The notes under the pieces: generated by a model
Seen by the model: the letters and a program-made list of their open reading frames with translations, nothing else
Database searches by the model: none
What the model was told of the DNA's origin: nothing
Position numbers and translations under genes: made by a program
Shown here: piece after piece, positions 21,413-31,565 of the stretch
Numbering within the stretch: the first letter of the stretch is position 1
Layout: every line of letters starts with the position of its first letter
NCBI GenBank assembly: GCA_037176905.1
Contig: JBBBWG010029154.1
Coordinates: 1-50,320 of the forward strand
DNA length: 50,320 bases
Reading direction: 5' to 3'
Source: Azolla pinnata
Taxonomy: Eukaryota; Streptophyta; Polypodiopsida; Salviniales; Salviniaceae

Positions 21413-24334
21413 ATGGAGATTAGGCAGGAAACTCTCGGGAGATCTACGAATGAAACCCGTATCAAAAGCTCTACTCTTGTGGCCTTGCTCAAGGCCTGCG
21501 CTAAGAAGAAGGATTTTTACGGAGGCAGCAGAATTCATGATGGAATTATTCAGAATGGATTGCTTGAAAAGAGCCCTCGTCTGGGCAGTGCACTGATTCA
21601 CATGTACGCCAAATGTGGGATGCTGGATAAAGCACAGCGAGTGCTGGAAGAACTTCCGGTCCGGGATATTGTATCTTGGTCTGCACTGATTTCTGGGTAT
21701 GCACAACAAAACCAAGGAGAGAAAGCGTTGGAATCTTTTCAGCAGATGCAAAATGAGGGTCTCCCTCCTGATGTGATCACTTTCACTTGTGTCTTGAAAG
21801 CTTGTGGCAGCATAAGAGCTACAGATATGGGCAAACAAATTCATGACGAGATTGTGAGCAGAGGGTTGCTCCAGAAGGATGTTATGGTTGGAAATGCCTT
21901 AGTGCATATGTATGCAAAATGTGGATTGGTTAAAAGAGCTGAACAAGTTCTCAGGGATCTCCCAGGTCGAAACGTTGTTACCTGGAACACACTCCTTGGA
22001 GCATATGCCGAAGAAGCCCAAGTTCATGAAGCACTAACCTGTTATGAGTGCATGCAAAATGAAGGATTTTCTCCGGATACAGTTACCTTCATTTGTGTAT
22101 TGAAGGTCTGTGGAAAGGGAAGGTTAATAGAAAAGGGCAAACAGCTTCATGAGGAGATAGCACGAAGGAACTTGCTGAAGGATAATGTTGTGCTCGGGAA
22201 TTCTCTGGTAGATATGTATGCCAAATGTGGAATGCATACGCAGGCACATGAAGTAATGAAACACCTTCCCATTCGGAACACTGTCACGTGGAACGTTATA
22301 ATTTCAGGGTATACCGAACAGGGGCAAGGTCTTGAAGCTATGTATTCTTTCGATCAGATGCAACGTGAGGGTGTTTCTCCAGATTCGGTCACCTTCATTT
22401 CCATTTTGAAAGCTTGTGGCATGACAGGTGACATGGACATGGGAAGCGAAATTCATGATGTGATTTTGAGTAGGGGCTTGTTAGAAAATAATGTTGTACT
22501 GGGGAATGCCTTGGTTGATATGTACACCAAATGTGGCCGACTTGGAAAAGCACGCAAAGTATTGAAACAGCTTCATTTGCGGAATGTAGTTTCATGGAAT
22601 ACGCTCATTGCAGGCTATGCTGAACTTGGACAGGAACATGAAGCACTTACCTGCTTTGAGGAGATGCAAAGAGAGGGTCTCTGTCCAGATCTTGTCACTT
22701 TCATTTGCATTTTGAAGGCTTGTGCTAGCACCAGAGCCATAGAGAAGGGCAAACAAATCCATGAAGAGCTTATGACAAGGGGCATGGTGAAGAAAGATGT
22801 TGAGCTTGGTAATGCGTTGGTGGATATGTATGCGAAATGTGCTGAGCTTGAGAAGGCCCAACAAGAACTTGAAAAGCTTCCCATTAGGGACGTAGTCTCT
22901 TGGAATTCAGTAATTTCAGGATATGCTCAGCATGGTCAATTTGATAATGCGCTGAACTGTTTTGAACAAATGCAGATGGAGGCCATCTCTCCTGATTTTG
23001 TGACGTTCGTTTGCATCTTGAAGGCTTGTGGCAACATAGGACATGCAGATAAGGTCAAGCATATTCATGAAGTTATTGTTGGAAAGGATCTTTTTGGGAA
23101 GGATATGGCACTCAACACTGCTTTAGTGGATGCATATACAAAATGCGGTATGATCGCTAAAGCACAAGATATATTAAAAGAACTTCCTGTTCGTAATGCT
23201 ATCTGTTGGTCCGCAGTCATCGGTGGATATGCTCGTGAGGGACGATGCTGTGAAGCACTGCGTTGTTTCGAGCAAATGCAAAGCGAAGGTTTGTCTCCTG
23301 ATATTGTCACTTTCATTTCCATAACAGAGGCTTGTGCCAGTGCAAGGAATATTCAGATCGGGGAAGAAATTTATAAAGCAATTGTGAGCAAGGGTTTTTT
23401 GGGGCAAGACCTCATGCTTGGCAATGCCTTGGTAGATATGTATGCCAAATGTGGCAAGCTCTCAAGGGCACAAGAGGTTTTTGAACAACTTTCTGTGCGA
23501 GACGAAGTTTCCTGGAATGTGCTAATTGGAGGGTATGCTGAACATGCTGGAGATTGTGAGGCGTTTTCCTGTTTTCTATCCATGCAAAGTGAAGGCCTTG
23601 TGCCAGATGGAGTTACTTTTATTTGCATCTTGAAGGCCTGTGGATGTGTTGGAGCTGTAGACAAAGGTGTACAAATTCACAAGGAAATTGTTAGTAGGAA
23701 TTTATTAGAAAATAATATTGCACTAGGGAATGCTTTGGTGGATATGTATGTAAGATGTGGTGCGCTAGCAAACGCACAGAAAGTGCTTGAAGAGCTTCAT
23801 GTTCGAGATATTGTGTCTTGGAACGCACTACTTTCAGGGTTTTCACAGGGATCATATGGTCATGAAGCTCTGATCTGTTTTGAGCGCTTGCAGAGCGAGT
23901 CTCTGTCTCCTGATGAGGTCACTTTCCAATGTGTTCTTAGTGCATGTAGTCACTCGGGGCTAATGGACAAGGCCCAAAAGATTTTTGGAAATATGGCCAC
24001 CAAATATGGGATAATTCCAAATGAAGAGCATCATACTTCAATGGTCATGGGTTTTGGACACGAAGGAAACTTCGCCAAGGCAATGTCGATCATTAAGGTG
24101 ATGCCATCCTGCAATTATCCTCCACTTTGGCTTGCATTATTGGCTGCTTGCAAAAAATGGGGAAATTTGGAGCTTGCCAAGCTGGCTTTTCATCAAATTG
24201 TACAATTAGATTGCATGTCTGCAACAGCTTATGTCCTTATGGCTCATGTTTATGCGGCTGCAGGCATGCAAGAAGATGCAGACAAGGTTCTTGCCATTAA
24301 GTGCAGCTTTGTTAAACGCTTCGATCATTGTTGA
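21413..24334 (+). CDS. PLS-class pentatricopeptide repeat protein with E-like C-terminus (PPR gene 1)
   Basis: Single-exon ORF of 973 aa. The ATG at 21413 is the first Met after an in-frame stop at 21368. After a short N-terminus the chain consists of eight blocks of about 101 residues, each a P, L and S PPR motif. Recurring signatures are VTFICILKACG, GKQIHEEI, GNALVDMYAKCG and LPVRDVVSWNALISGYAQ. The end (ACSHSGLMDKAQKIFG, then LALLAACKKWGNLELAKLAF and AYVLMAHVYAAAGMQEDADK) matches an E1-type extension. It stops without an E+ or DYW deaminase domain. PLS proteins bind organellar RNA one motif per base and usually guide C-to-U editing; without a DYW domain a partner deaminase would be needed. 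No clear transit peptide is seen, so an upstream exon cannot be excluded. Confidence 0.92.
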   Translation: MEIRQETLGRSTNETRIKSSTLVALLKACAKKKDFYGGSRIHDGIIQNGLLEKSPRLGSALIHMYAKCGMLDKAQRVLEELPVRDIVSWSALISGYAQQNQGEKALESFQQMQNEGLPPDVITFTCVLKACGSIRATDMGKQIHDEIVSRGLLQKDVMVGNALVHMYAKCGLVKRAEQVLRDLPGRNVVTWNTLLGAYAEEAQVHEALTCYECMQNEGFSPDTVTFICVLKVCGKGRLIEKGKQLHEEIARRNLLKDNVVLGNSLVDMYAKCGMHTQAHEVMKHLPIRNTVTWNVIISGYTEQGQGLEAMYSFDQMQREGVSPDSVTFISILKACGMTGDMDMGSEIHDVILSRGLLENNVVLGNALVDMYTKCGRLGKARKVLKQLHLRNVVSWNTLIAGYAELGQEHEALTCFEEMQREGLCPDLVTFICILKACASTRAIEKGKQIHEELMTRGMVKKDVELGNALVDMYAKCAELEKAQQELEKLPIRDVVSWNSVISGYAQHGQFDNALNCFEQMQMEAISPDFVTFVCILKACGNIGHADKVKHIHEVIVGKDLFGKDMALNTALVDAYTKCGMIAKAQDILKELPVRNAICWSAVIGGYAREGRCCEALRCFEQMQSEGLSPDIVTFISITEACASARNIQIGEEIYKAIVSKGFLGQDLMLGNALVDMYAKCGKLSRAQEVFEQLSVRDEVSWNVLIGGYAEHAGDCEAFSCFLSMQSEGLVPDGVTFICILKACGCVGAVDKGVQIHKEIVSRNLLENNIALGNALVDMYVRCGALANAQKVLEELHVRDIVSWNALLSGFSQGSYGHEALICFERLQSESLSPDEVTFQCVLSACSHSGLMDKAQKIFGNMATKYGIIPNEEHHTSMVMGFGHEGNFAKAMSIIKVMPSCNYPPLWLALLAACKKWGNLELAKLAFHQIVQLDCMSATAYVLMAHVYAAAGMQEDADKVLAIKCSFVKRFDHC

Positions 24335-26479
24335 GAGGAGGCTCATTTCTGTTTAGTTATATCCTGTCGAGATTCTAATGTTGTGGTGATGGGCTGGCAT
24401 GGCTAATGGTTTCATTTTTGAGGCATTGCTAGTAATTGGAGGATTGTATATGAAGAGAGAGTATTGTGAATTTTTGCGACAAGGGCAACCACGCTGTCTG
24501 ATGCGCTCACACCTCAAATGCAGCAGCAAATTCAAGTAAGTCTGGGGGACTATGAGTTGCTGCAGAAAATTTCAATTAAGTCTAAGGAGCTATGTATAGA
24601 ATTACCATGGGATGCACAGATAATAAAGCTGGATACATACTGACCCTCAAAGGAAAAGGACGCTCAGAGTCCAGACCATTGTTGCAAGACCACAAATGTG
24701 TGTGTTTGTTCTTTTATTGAAGTGTTGAACAATGGTCAGATCTGCGAAATAACGGTCGAAATCCCATTAAAGTGGTCTTGATCCTACGGTCGAATCCCAT
24801 TAAAGTGGTCTTAAATTTTAGGATCGAATGATAATGAGATTCATAAATGTCGGAATCTAATTAAATTCGTATTGAATAAACTTTGAATTTTACCTAACAG
24901 TTTCTATTTTTATACCTAATTAGCATGTAGAATGGAAGTTTTCTGTTATCATAAGAAAGTATCTTTTGAGTGCAAACAGCTTTTCTCGCTTGGATTCGAG
25001 GGCTTTATATCTTGCATCATGGGTGTGTCAATCACATGCATCAACAGCTAGTTTCCCTCTTGGATTGGTGACCTTGGAGGTAGCAGATTTGATGCGGTGG
25101 GAGTTATTATTTAGGTTGCTTAAGCCATGCCTCTCCTTCTCATGCATTGGATTGAGTTGGTGCCGCGGTATTGGGAAGGGGTTATGTTGTGGGTGACACA
25201 TTCGAGGCCGTCAATGTGTTGTAGAACCCTATAGGGGCTGATCCATTTGTGCATCAAGGATTGATTCGCCGAGGCTTACCTTACAAACAATATAATATAG
25301 CAAGACGCGCCTGTTGTTATATTGATGTTTCTGGTGTGATATGGCGATTTGCAAGTTGCGTAATAGAGCCTAGCACATGAGGGACAAATGTTACCCGAGA
25401 CAGAGCCACCGATATATGGTGCCTATGTGCCTACTTGGGGGGAAGCGAGATGTCGCCTAAAGGTTGAACTGTTATCGGATGCACCACATTGGAAGACGAT
25501 CAAGTTGGGACCTTCATCCTGTGATTAAGCAACCATGACGCGACCGTGACCTAGGGATAAGCCACTCGATTTTCCATATTAAGGGGGTTGTATGGTTCGA
25601 CGTGCATGGCACTGTCCCACAAGCGCGGCAAGTGCTATCCGCCCATGGGATGGTTGCTTAGGCGGTTGTGTGTGTGTGTGTGTGAAGGGGGGGAAAACCT
25701 TAGCCTTGTATCTTATAAGCTCCCTTTTTATTCTAAAAAAGAAGATAAAAGGAGAATAGAACATATTTCTCCTTCCTTGACTTTGTTCTGTCTTTGTCTC
25801 TCCCTCTCCCTCTTCCCTTGCAAAAAACCTCGAGTGGGGGTGAGGGCGCTCTAGGCCTCATCCCCTACCCTCATTTGGCTGCCCCTTGTACTAGGGTAGT
25901 CAACAAGCATGCATCCATCGATAGCTTCCACATGATTACTTGGAAATTGGACAACCACAAATTTGTGTTAACGAATGAATGTTTCGTCCATAAAACATGT
26001 TGCCCGGAATTGAGAAGCGGTAAAGACATAAAGAATTGAAATAGATGCTTACCGGGAAGGAGAAATCTTCTGTAGATTTAGCAGAACTATGGGAACAACG
26101 TGAATTCGAATTGTCTAATTGCATGACTCCTACTATTGTTAAATATCGTCATTTTCCCGCTATTGGGGCCGTCTAGTCGTATTGCGAATAGATGGGTAGA
26201 TGTACTACGATATAAACAGAGCCCGTTGGTTCGTTGATACTTCCATTCACTCTCGGTGAGTGGTGGGGCTCGAGCCCGATCAATTTCTATCGACACAAGG
26301 CCATAGTACGATGATGATGGGGTCGATTTCAAAGAGGGTTGCACCTTGAAGTTGCTAAAACAACCAATTGTCACAACTAACCGTTTGCATGATAAATTCG
26401 TAGTTAACCTAGAATCGAACCCAAGATCTTATATTACATAATCTCAAACCTGACCATTGAAATAACTTATTATAACATA
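24335..26479. other. Gene-poor region downstream of PPR gene 1
   Basis: There is a close direct repeat of about 26 bases (24753-24779 and 24787-24812, core CCCATTAAAGTGGTCTT) and (GT)n at about 25667-25683. Between 25560 and 25900 a pyrimidine-rich stretch with polyadenylation-like character resembles repeat-derived DNA but could not be bounded. No gene is recognised. Confidence 0.35.
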
Positions 26480-26835
26480 AAATAAAAAAGCTATTTTCAT
26501 AACATAGTGATTACTATATTAGAGAAAACTCTAAAACATTCTAGAACATTCTAGAATCTTTTAAAACCTCCTAGAATATTTTAAGTTTAGAACATCCTTG
26601 AAATCTCTAGGTTATTCTATAGGAACTTATAATTAGAGACATATAGATCATATCAAATCAGTTCGAATCAACACCAATCTTAAACTCTTGAAGCTTACAT
26701 TGTATCTAACTCATCTTCTAATTATTTATTCTAATAAAACACATTCTACTCTTATCAGTTCGCTCTCCTCTCTTCTTCTGTTCTCCTACATCTTTCTTCA
26801 ATCTCTTTCTTGGTTCTAACACTAGAAAGTTAAGT
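26480..26835. mobile_element. Possible decayed LTR fragment
   Basis: An AT-rich segment has repeated TTCTAGAA/ATTCTAGAACATT words followed by a CT-rich stretch (TCTCCTCTCTTCTTCTG) and TTCTTGGTTCTAACA. This combination is typical of plant LTR retrotransposon termini. No matching second LTR, primer site or flanking duplication was found, so it would be an old remnant or solo piece. The family cannot be fixed. Confidence 0.25.
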
Positions 26836-27750
26836 AGTAAATTTTAAATTGACTTTCAAGGCCTTGATGAAAATGGTCGCAAAGTGCTTGGCCATCCCAT
26901 TGAATATCACATATTAATTGTCTAAATTTAGAGGCATAAACAAATACCAGATGCATACCTTGATGTAGTGAATAGAGTTTGGTAATGGCAGTTCAGTTTC
27001 AGTCTGTATCCCCCAAATGTCACATCGAACTTTGCTAAAAAGACAAGAAAAATTTGTAAAAGTGGTGATGAAGTTTTGACTAACGGTGCAAACCAAGCTT
27101 GCCTGAGACTAGAAGGGTCCTAATGAGGCCAACTTGATGAAAATCAACCGCATACCATTGGGGTTGTAGTTGGATAATAACCTTGATCTAATTTATTAAC
27201 CCTTGGAAGTAACATATCGACAAACAAGTACTATACGTGCACAAGACAAGACTTAAACCCTATACCTCTATGTTATTAGACGCTAAGTTTTACACTGCAC
27301 TGATGTCTCACAAGTAAAACTAAATGCATCCATATATTATAGAAGCAAAGCTTATATTCATTTCATACAAGAAAAGCACGCATGCACGACTAGTGTGTAT
27401 GCACGTCGCATGCATAACATCTATACAACTATAAAAACAAGGGTTGTTCAAGCCTTGTTCATCAATTCAGGGACTCATCATTTGAATTAGATCATCATCA
27501 ATCAGATCATTACATCACCATCGGAAATCATTAGGAACTTTTCGGAGATATTCTTGAGGATTAATCTATAAACCCATTGCCATTCATCTTGCTCTTCTTT
27601 CTTTTCCTTCTCTTCCTCTCCTAATCCAAGACCCCAGTGATCATCACCCAACTCACGCGAAGATCCGGTGCCGTACGACATGACATCGAGTGGTGAACCT
27701 GACGTGAAACAGGTGACAAGGAGATAGAGAATTAGCCAGCGGAGATCCAT
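26836..27750. other. AT-rich intergenic DNA
   Basis: No gene recognised. A word resembling ACTTAAACCCTATACCTCTA near 27251-27270 is of the dispersed-repeat type. The segment leads into the gag-like fragment at 27751. Confidence 0.3.
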
Positions 27751-28200
27751 ATGATTGTATTGTTCGAGAGGATACTTGAGGAGCGGCGTGCGCAATCGGA
27801 GGCTGCATCGGCGGTAGAACGGCTCGTGAAGCGAAACAAAGACTTTAATGAGAAGGATGTATCTCGCTATTTGCGAGATTACAAGGCAGAGATGGTGCGA
27901 TGCGGAATTTCAGAGGACTATCAAGTTGTATCCTTCAACCGGGTGGCTACAGATCATCTTCAGAGGAACCTCAGTGAGTTGCAGCGACAACACTCAACTT
28001 GGCCGTTTGAAGAAGCGATGAAAAGAACATACGCAATGGAGGACTCTTCTAGGCGACATGGAAGGGTTTTGCTAATGATAAGGAGTTGGATCGTCGACGT
28101 GTTCCTTTCCATAACAACTTTCGTCGCGCATCGTATTGCCAATGGATTTCTAATCAGGTCGATCCGTAAGGCGGCGGCTTTCTCTTTCGGTGAATCCCAT
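27751..28200 (+). mobile_element. Gag-like fragment of an LTR retrotransposon (fossil)
   Basis: A reading frame of about 105 codons contains NKDFNEKDVSRYLRDYKAEM and a downstream helix-rich stretch ending near SSRRHG. It resembles the N-terminal capsid region of plant Ty3-like gag proteins. No zinc knuckle, protease, reverse transcriptase or LTR pair is present, so this is a broken isolated remnant. Its 3' part lies inside the tandem tRNA unit that starts at 28066 and is therefore repeated with it. Confidence 0.4.
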
Positions 28201-28296
28201 CGGAGACTGTAACGTCGCACGGTTCTTCACAGCAAAATTAATTTTTCAAATTTCTACGATAATGAAAATTCTTGTCGTAAGGCTTGTGAGCTGGGC

Positions 28297-28335
28297 AGTG
28301 ACGCTAGTGTCGTAGGTTGCAGACTTGCATGGCCC
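28297..28335 (+). other. Possible tRNA-like relic
   Basis: GTAGGTTGCAGACTTGCATG (about 28312-28331) resembles the T-arm and 3' half of the neighbouring tRNA-Ile (GTAGGTTCGAGACCTACATG). No complete cloverleaf can be folded. It may be a decayed tRNA copy. It is repeated at about 30071-30109 in the second unit. Confidence 0.25.
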
Positions 28336-28760
28336 TCTAATAGCAATAAAAAAAGTGCTTCATACGTCGATACCCGGCGCGTTCCTTCCGAAAGCTTCTG
28401 ACGGTGAAAGATTAAGAAATTCTCAATACGTCGCGCATGGCTTTCAGATAATTTGTTTGCTTACAATGTGAAGTGTTGAAGATTTTGGACCCCAACCTGT
28501 GTATCTATGTCGTAAGCACCGGCGAAGCTCTAGGGTGGGTGGGCTAAATTGCGTTAAGACGATGTCGGGGGCGGGAGTGCAAGTAAGATAGCAGTAAGTG
28601 CTCGGAATTGTCGACGCGCGTGATTCGAATGGATTTCCCAACTAGTAGGTCCGCACAACGGAGGCCTTGGAAGTCTTCGGGGGATGTTCGCAACGGAGCG
28701 GGATTTTTGGAAGGAATATTAAACTTCGGAAAGGTGCCATGAATTAAAGTCCTTGATCGG

Positions 28761-28834
28761 GGCCTATTAGCTCAGTTGGTTAGAGCGTCGTGCTAATAAC
28801 GCGAAGCTCGTAGGTTCGAGACCTACATGGGCCA
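28761..28834 (+). tRNA. tRNA-Ile (anticodon AAU)
   Basis: A 74-nt cloverleaf. The acceptor GGCCTAT pairs with ATGGGCC (one G-U), D-stem is GCTC/GAGC, anticodon stem TCGTG/CGCGA with loop CTAATAA (anticodon AAT), T-stem GTAGG/CCTAC with loop TTCGAGA, and discriminator A. CCA is not encoded. Internal A and B boxes are intact, so RNA polymerase III transcription is expected. AAU would be modified to IAU and read AUU/AUC codons. It is 384 bases from the divergent tRNA-Tyr. Confidence 0.96.
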
Positions 28835-29218
28835 CACTACCGGAGGTTGGCGGCGGAGAGTTGTCGGTTGCCCTCTTAGGTGGAGGGGGGACCTTACCCA
28901 ATCGACCAGCTTCAGCGCAGAGTCTGCGGACCGTAGGCGGTTCTTTGAACCTTCTTGTACGCTTATTTTCTAAATTAAGGGCGGAATTCGGGTGTCTTAC
29001 AAACAAAACACATGAAAGTGCTTAATACATGAATGCCCACCACGTTCCTTACATGAAACCCCTTTACGTGTTCACAAACGTACTAAGGGTTCGGCGCTCC
29101 ACAACTTCGATTCTGTATGAACGATAAGAATCTGCTTGAGCATGCAGACTGGCAAGAGGTGTTGGGATTCGAAACTCCAAAACGTCGCTACTTGTCAAAC
29201 CACTGTCAATGCTATGGA

Positions 29219-29304
29219 TCCGACCTGCTAGATTCGAACCAGCGACCTAAGGATCACAGTGCACCTACTACAGTCCTCCGCTCTACCAACTGAGCTAAGG
29301 TCGG
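29219..29304 (-). tRNA. tRNA-Tyr (anticodon GUA) with 13-nt intron
   Basis: The 86-nt gene starts with CCGACCT, which pairs with AGGTCGG; the discriminator is A. The D-arm is GCTC..GAGC, the anticodon stem GAGGA/TCCTT, and the loop CTGTAG carries anticodon GTA. A 13-nt intron (TAGGTGCACTGTG, 29255-29267) follows position 37, the canonical site. Plant nuclear tRNA-Tyr genes all carry such an intron. The T-arm is GCTGG/CTAGC with loop TTCGAAT. A TTTT stop for Pol III lies roughly 40 bases past the 3' end on the minus strand. Only the first repeat unit shows this gene; the second ends before it. Confidence 0.96.
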
Positions 29305-29662
29305 CAATCCCATGCATGTTTTCTCGCAAAACCTAATAGAAAAATCGAACAAGGCAGAAGCGCGTCGCAGATTTCATGGAGTGATCTTCACGAACAAATT
29401 TAGTTACCGCGAAACCGTGTGGAGCACATGAAATATCGAGTGTGGCGATATGTTTCAATAACCTGTACCTCTTATATTATGCAAAGACTCTTAAAGAATT
29501 TGGAGTGTGACATCACGTAGTTTAGAGATCGACGCATTTCCTTGCATTGGTAACATCGTACGGATTTAGACGCGGTCGTACCGTAGAGATGTACCCGTGC
29601 CCAGAGCGCGTTCCGTTAAAAAACTTGTGAGAAACGATAAAGATTCGACGCTCCACATCTTC

Positions 29663-29739
29663 GTTTTGCTAATGATAAGGAGTTGGATCGTCGACGTGTT
29701 CCTTTCCATAACAACTTTCGTCGCGCATCGTATTGCCAA
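29663..29739. repeat. 77-bp contig-end overlap left of the gap
   Basis: These bases equal 28066-28142 and 29840-29916, the first 77 bases after the gap. Two contig ends that share exactly the same terminal sequence point to an unmerged overlap, as happens when a tandem array is too uniform to assemble. Confidence 0.9.
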
Positions 29740-29839
29740 NNNNNNNNNNNNNNNNNNNNNNNNNNNNNNNNNNNNNNNNNNNNNNNNNNNNNNNNNNNNN
29801 NNNNNNNNNNNNNNNNNNNNNNNNNNNNNNNNNNNNNNN
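29740..29839. other. Assembly gap of 100 N
   Basis: Exactly 100 N, the conventional size for a gap of unknown length. It lies inside the tRNA tandem repeat, so the copy number is not known. Confidence 0.98.
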
Positions 29840-30882
29840 GTTTTGCTAATGATAAGGAGTTGGATCGTCGACGTGTTCCTTTCCATAACAACTTTCGTCG
29901 CGCATCGTATTGCCAATGGATTTCTAATCAGGTCGATCCGTAAGGCGGCGGCTTTCTCTTTCGGTGAATCCCATCGGAGACTGTAACGTCGCACGGTTCT
30001 TCACAGCAAAATTAATTTTTCAAATTTCTACGATAATGAAAATTCTTGTCGTAAGGCTTGTGAGCTGGGCAGTGACGCTAGTGTCGTAGGTTGCAGACTT
30101 GCATGGCCCTCTAATAGCAATAAAAAAAGTGCTTCATACGTCGATACCCGGCGCGTTCCTTCCGAAAGCTTCTGACGGTGAAAGATTAAGAAATTCTCAA
30201 TACGTCGCGCATGGCTTTCAGATAATTTGTTTGCTTACAATGTGAAGTGTTGAAGATTTTGGACCCCAACCTGTGTATCTATGTCGTAAGCACCGGCGAA
30301 GCTCTAGGGTGGGTGGGCTAAATTGCGTTAAGACGATGTCGGGGGCGGGAGTGCAAGTAAGATAGCAGTAAGTGCTCGGAATTGTCGACGCGCGTGATTC
30401 GAATGGATTTCCCAACTAGTAGGTCCGCACAACGGAGGCCTTGGAAGTCTTCGGGGGATGTTCGCAACGGAGCGGGATTTTTGGAAGGAATATTAAACTT
30501 CGGAAAGGTGCCATGAATTAAAGTCCTTGATCGGGGCCTATTAGCTCAGTTGGTTAGAGCGTCGTGCTAATAACGCGAAGCTCGTAGGTTCGAGACCTAC
30601 ATGGGCCACACTACCGGAGGTTGGCGGCGGAGAGTTGTCGGTTGCCCTCTTAGGTGGAGGGGGGACCTTACCCAATCGACCAGCTTCAGCGCAGAGTCTG
30701 CGGACCGTAGGCGGTTCTTTGAACCTTCTTGTACGCTTATTTTCTAAATTAAGGGCGGAATTCGGGTGTCTTACAAACAAAACACATGAAAGTGCTTAAT
30801 ACATGAATGCCCACCACGTTCCTTACATGAAACCCCTTTACGTGTTCACAAACGTACTAAGGGTTCGGCGCTCCACAACTTC
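29840..30882. repeat. tRNA-bearing repeat unit, copy 2 (truncated at right)
   Basis: It appears identical to 28066-29108 and then leaves the repeat after ACAACTTC. The following single-copy sequence (CATACCTCC) shares short homology with 31002-31010. It contains a second tRNA-Ile but lacks tRNA-Tyr. Confidence 0.9.
30535..30608 (+). tRNA. tRNA-Ile (anticodon AAU), second copy
   Basis: Same sequence as 28761-28834, with all stems and the AAT anticodon intact. It lies in the second copy of the repeat. It may be a true paralogue in the array or a duplicate created by the unmerged contigs; the 100-N gap prevents a decision. Confidence 0.93.
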
Positions 30883-31565
30883 ATACCTCCTGTGATTGAT
30901 CAATGAAAAACTCCTGTGAATCATACTAAAATCTGACCTAGCAAGCAAAGTCATTAGATTTTGGTTTAGAAATATGTCCAAGATTAAACCTGCTCCAACT
31001 TCATACCTCCAATGTCATAACTCCTTTAACTCTAATCCTTTCTGTCCCATTGTGCCATATACTGACAGTTAACCACAGTCTTCTACCTGAATATTACAAA
31101 TGAGTCAAGTGATACCTATGCCAATTATTAAACAGTTAATCCAACGAAGTAGTTGGTCTCTTACATGTATGTTGGCCTGACCAATGTCCACAAATTTGTT
31201 CTGATTTTGGGAATTATAACCCTTGTTATGCCAGCTCAAGTCCACCATCAGGTTGGTATATTTACTCTAATTGTGACCTTAGCCTCCCTGCACGTTTAAA
31301 ACATACTCAAAAAACCTTTCAAATAATGTATAGTGAGTATATACAGGGAGAGAGTGTTCAATGCTTTCATGCTAAATCACCTCATTGAAGAACAGCAACT
31401 CGGAATAATTTCCTTTCAGATCTGGCAACAGCTTTCGTTTTTCCATCTCTTTGTCCGCCACTGTTCAAGCTGTCAGTCTTCACAGTAGAATTCAACAAGC
31501 GAAATAAAGACTTCATATGCTCAACCCCACATTCACTTTTTCCTTTTGCTGAGAACATTTATGCT
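30883..31565. other. Single-copy DNA between tRNA repeat and PPR gene 2
   Basis: AT-rich, no ORF of note. It carries GCTCCAACTTCATACCTCC at 30992-31010, which echoes the right junction of the tRNA repeat. The right half is the 3' region of PPR gene 2; minus-strand sequence after codon 577 has a donor-like AAA/GTAAGA at about 31592. Confidence 0.4.

Larger units (their letters stand above)
28066..29662. repeat. tRNA-bearing repeat unit, copy 1 (1597 bp)
   Basis: Bases 28066-29108 match 29840-30882 with no difference that I could see (offset 1774). Bases 28066-28142 also match 29663-29739 (offset 1597), the last 77 bases before the assembly gap. If the two gap-flanking 77-bp ends are one locus, the true tandem period is 1597 bp. 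The unit holds the end of a gag-like relic, tRNA-Ile(+) and tRNA-Tyr(-). Confidence 0.85.
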
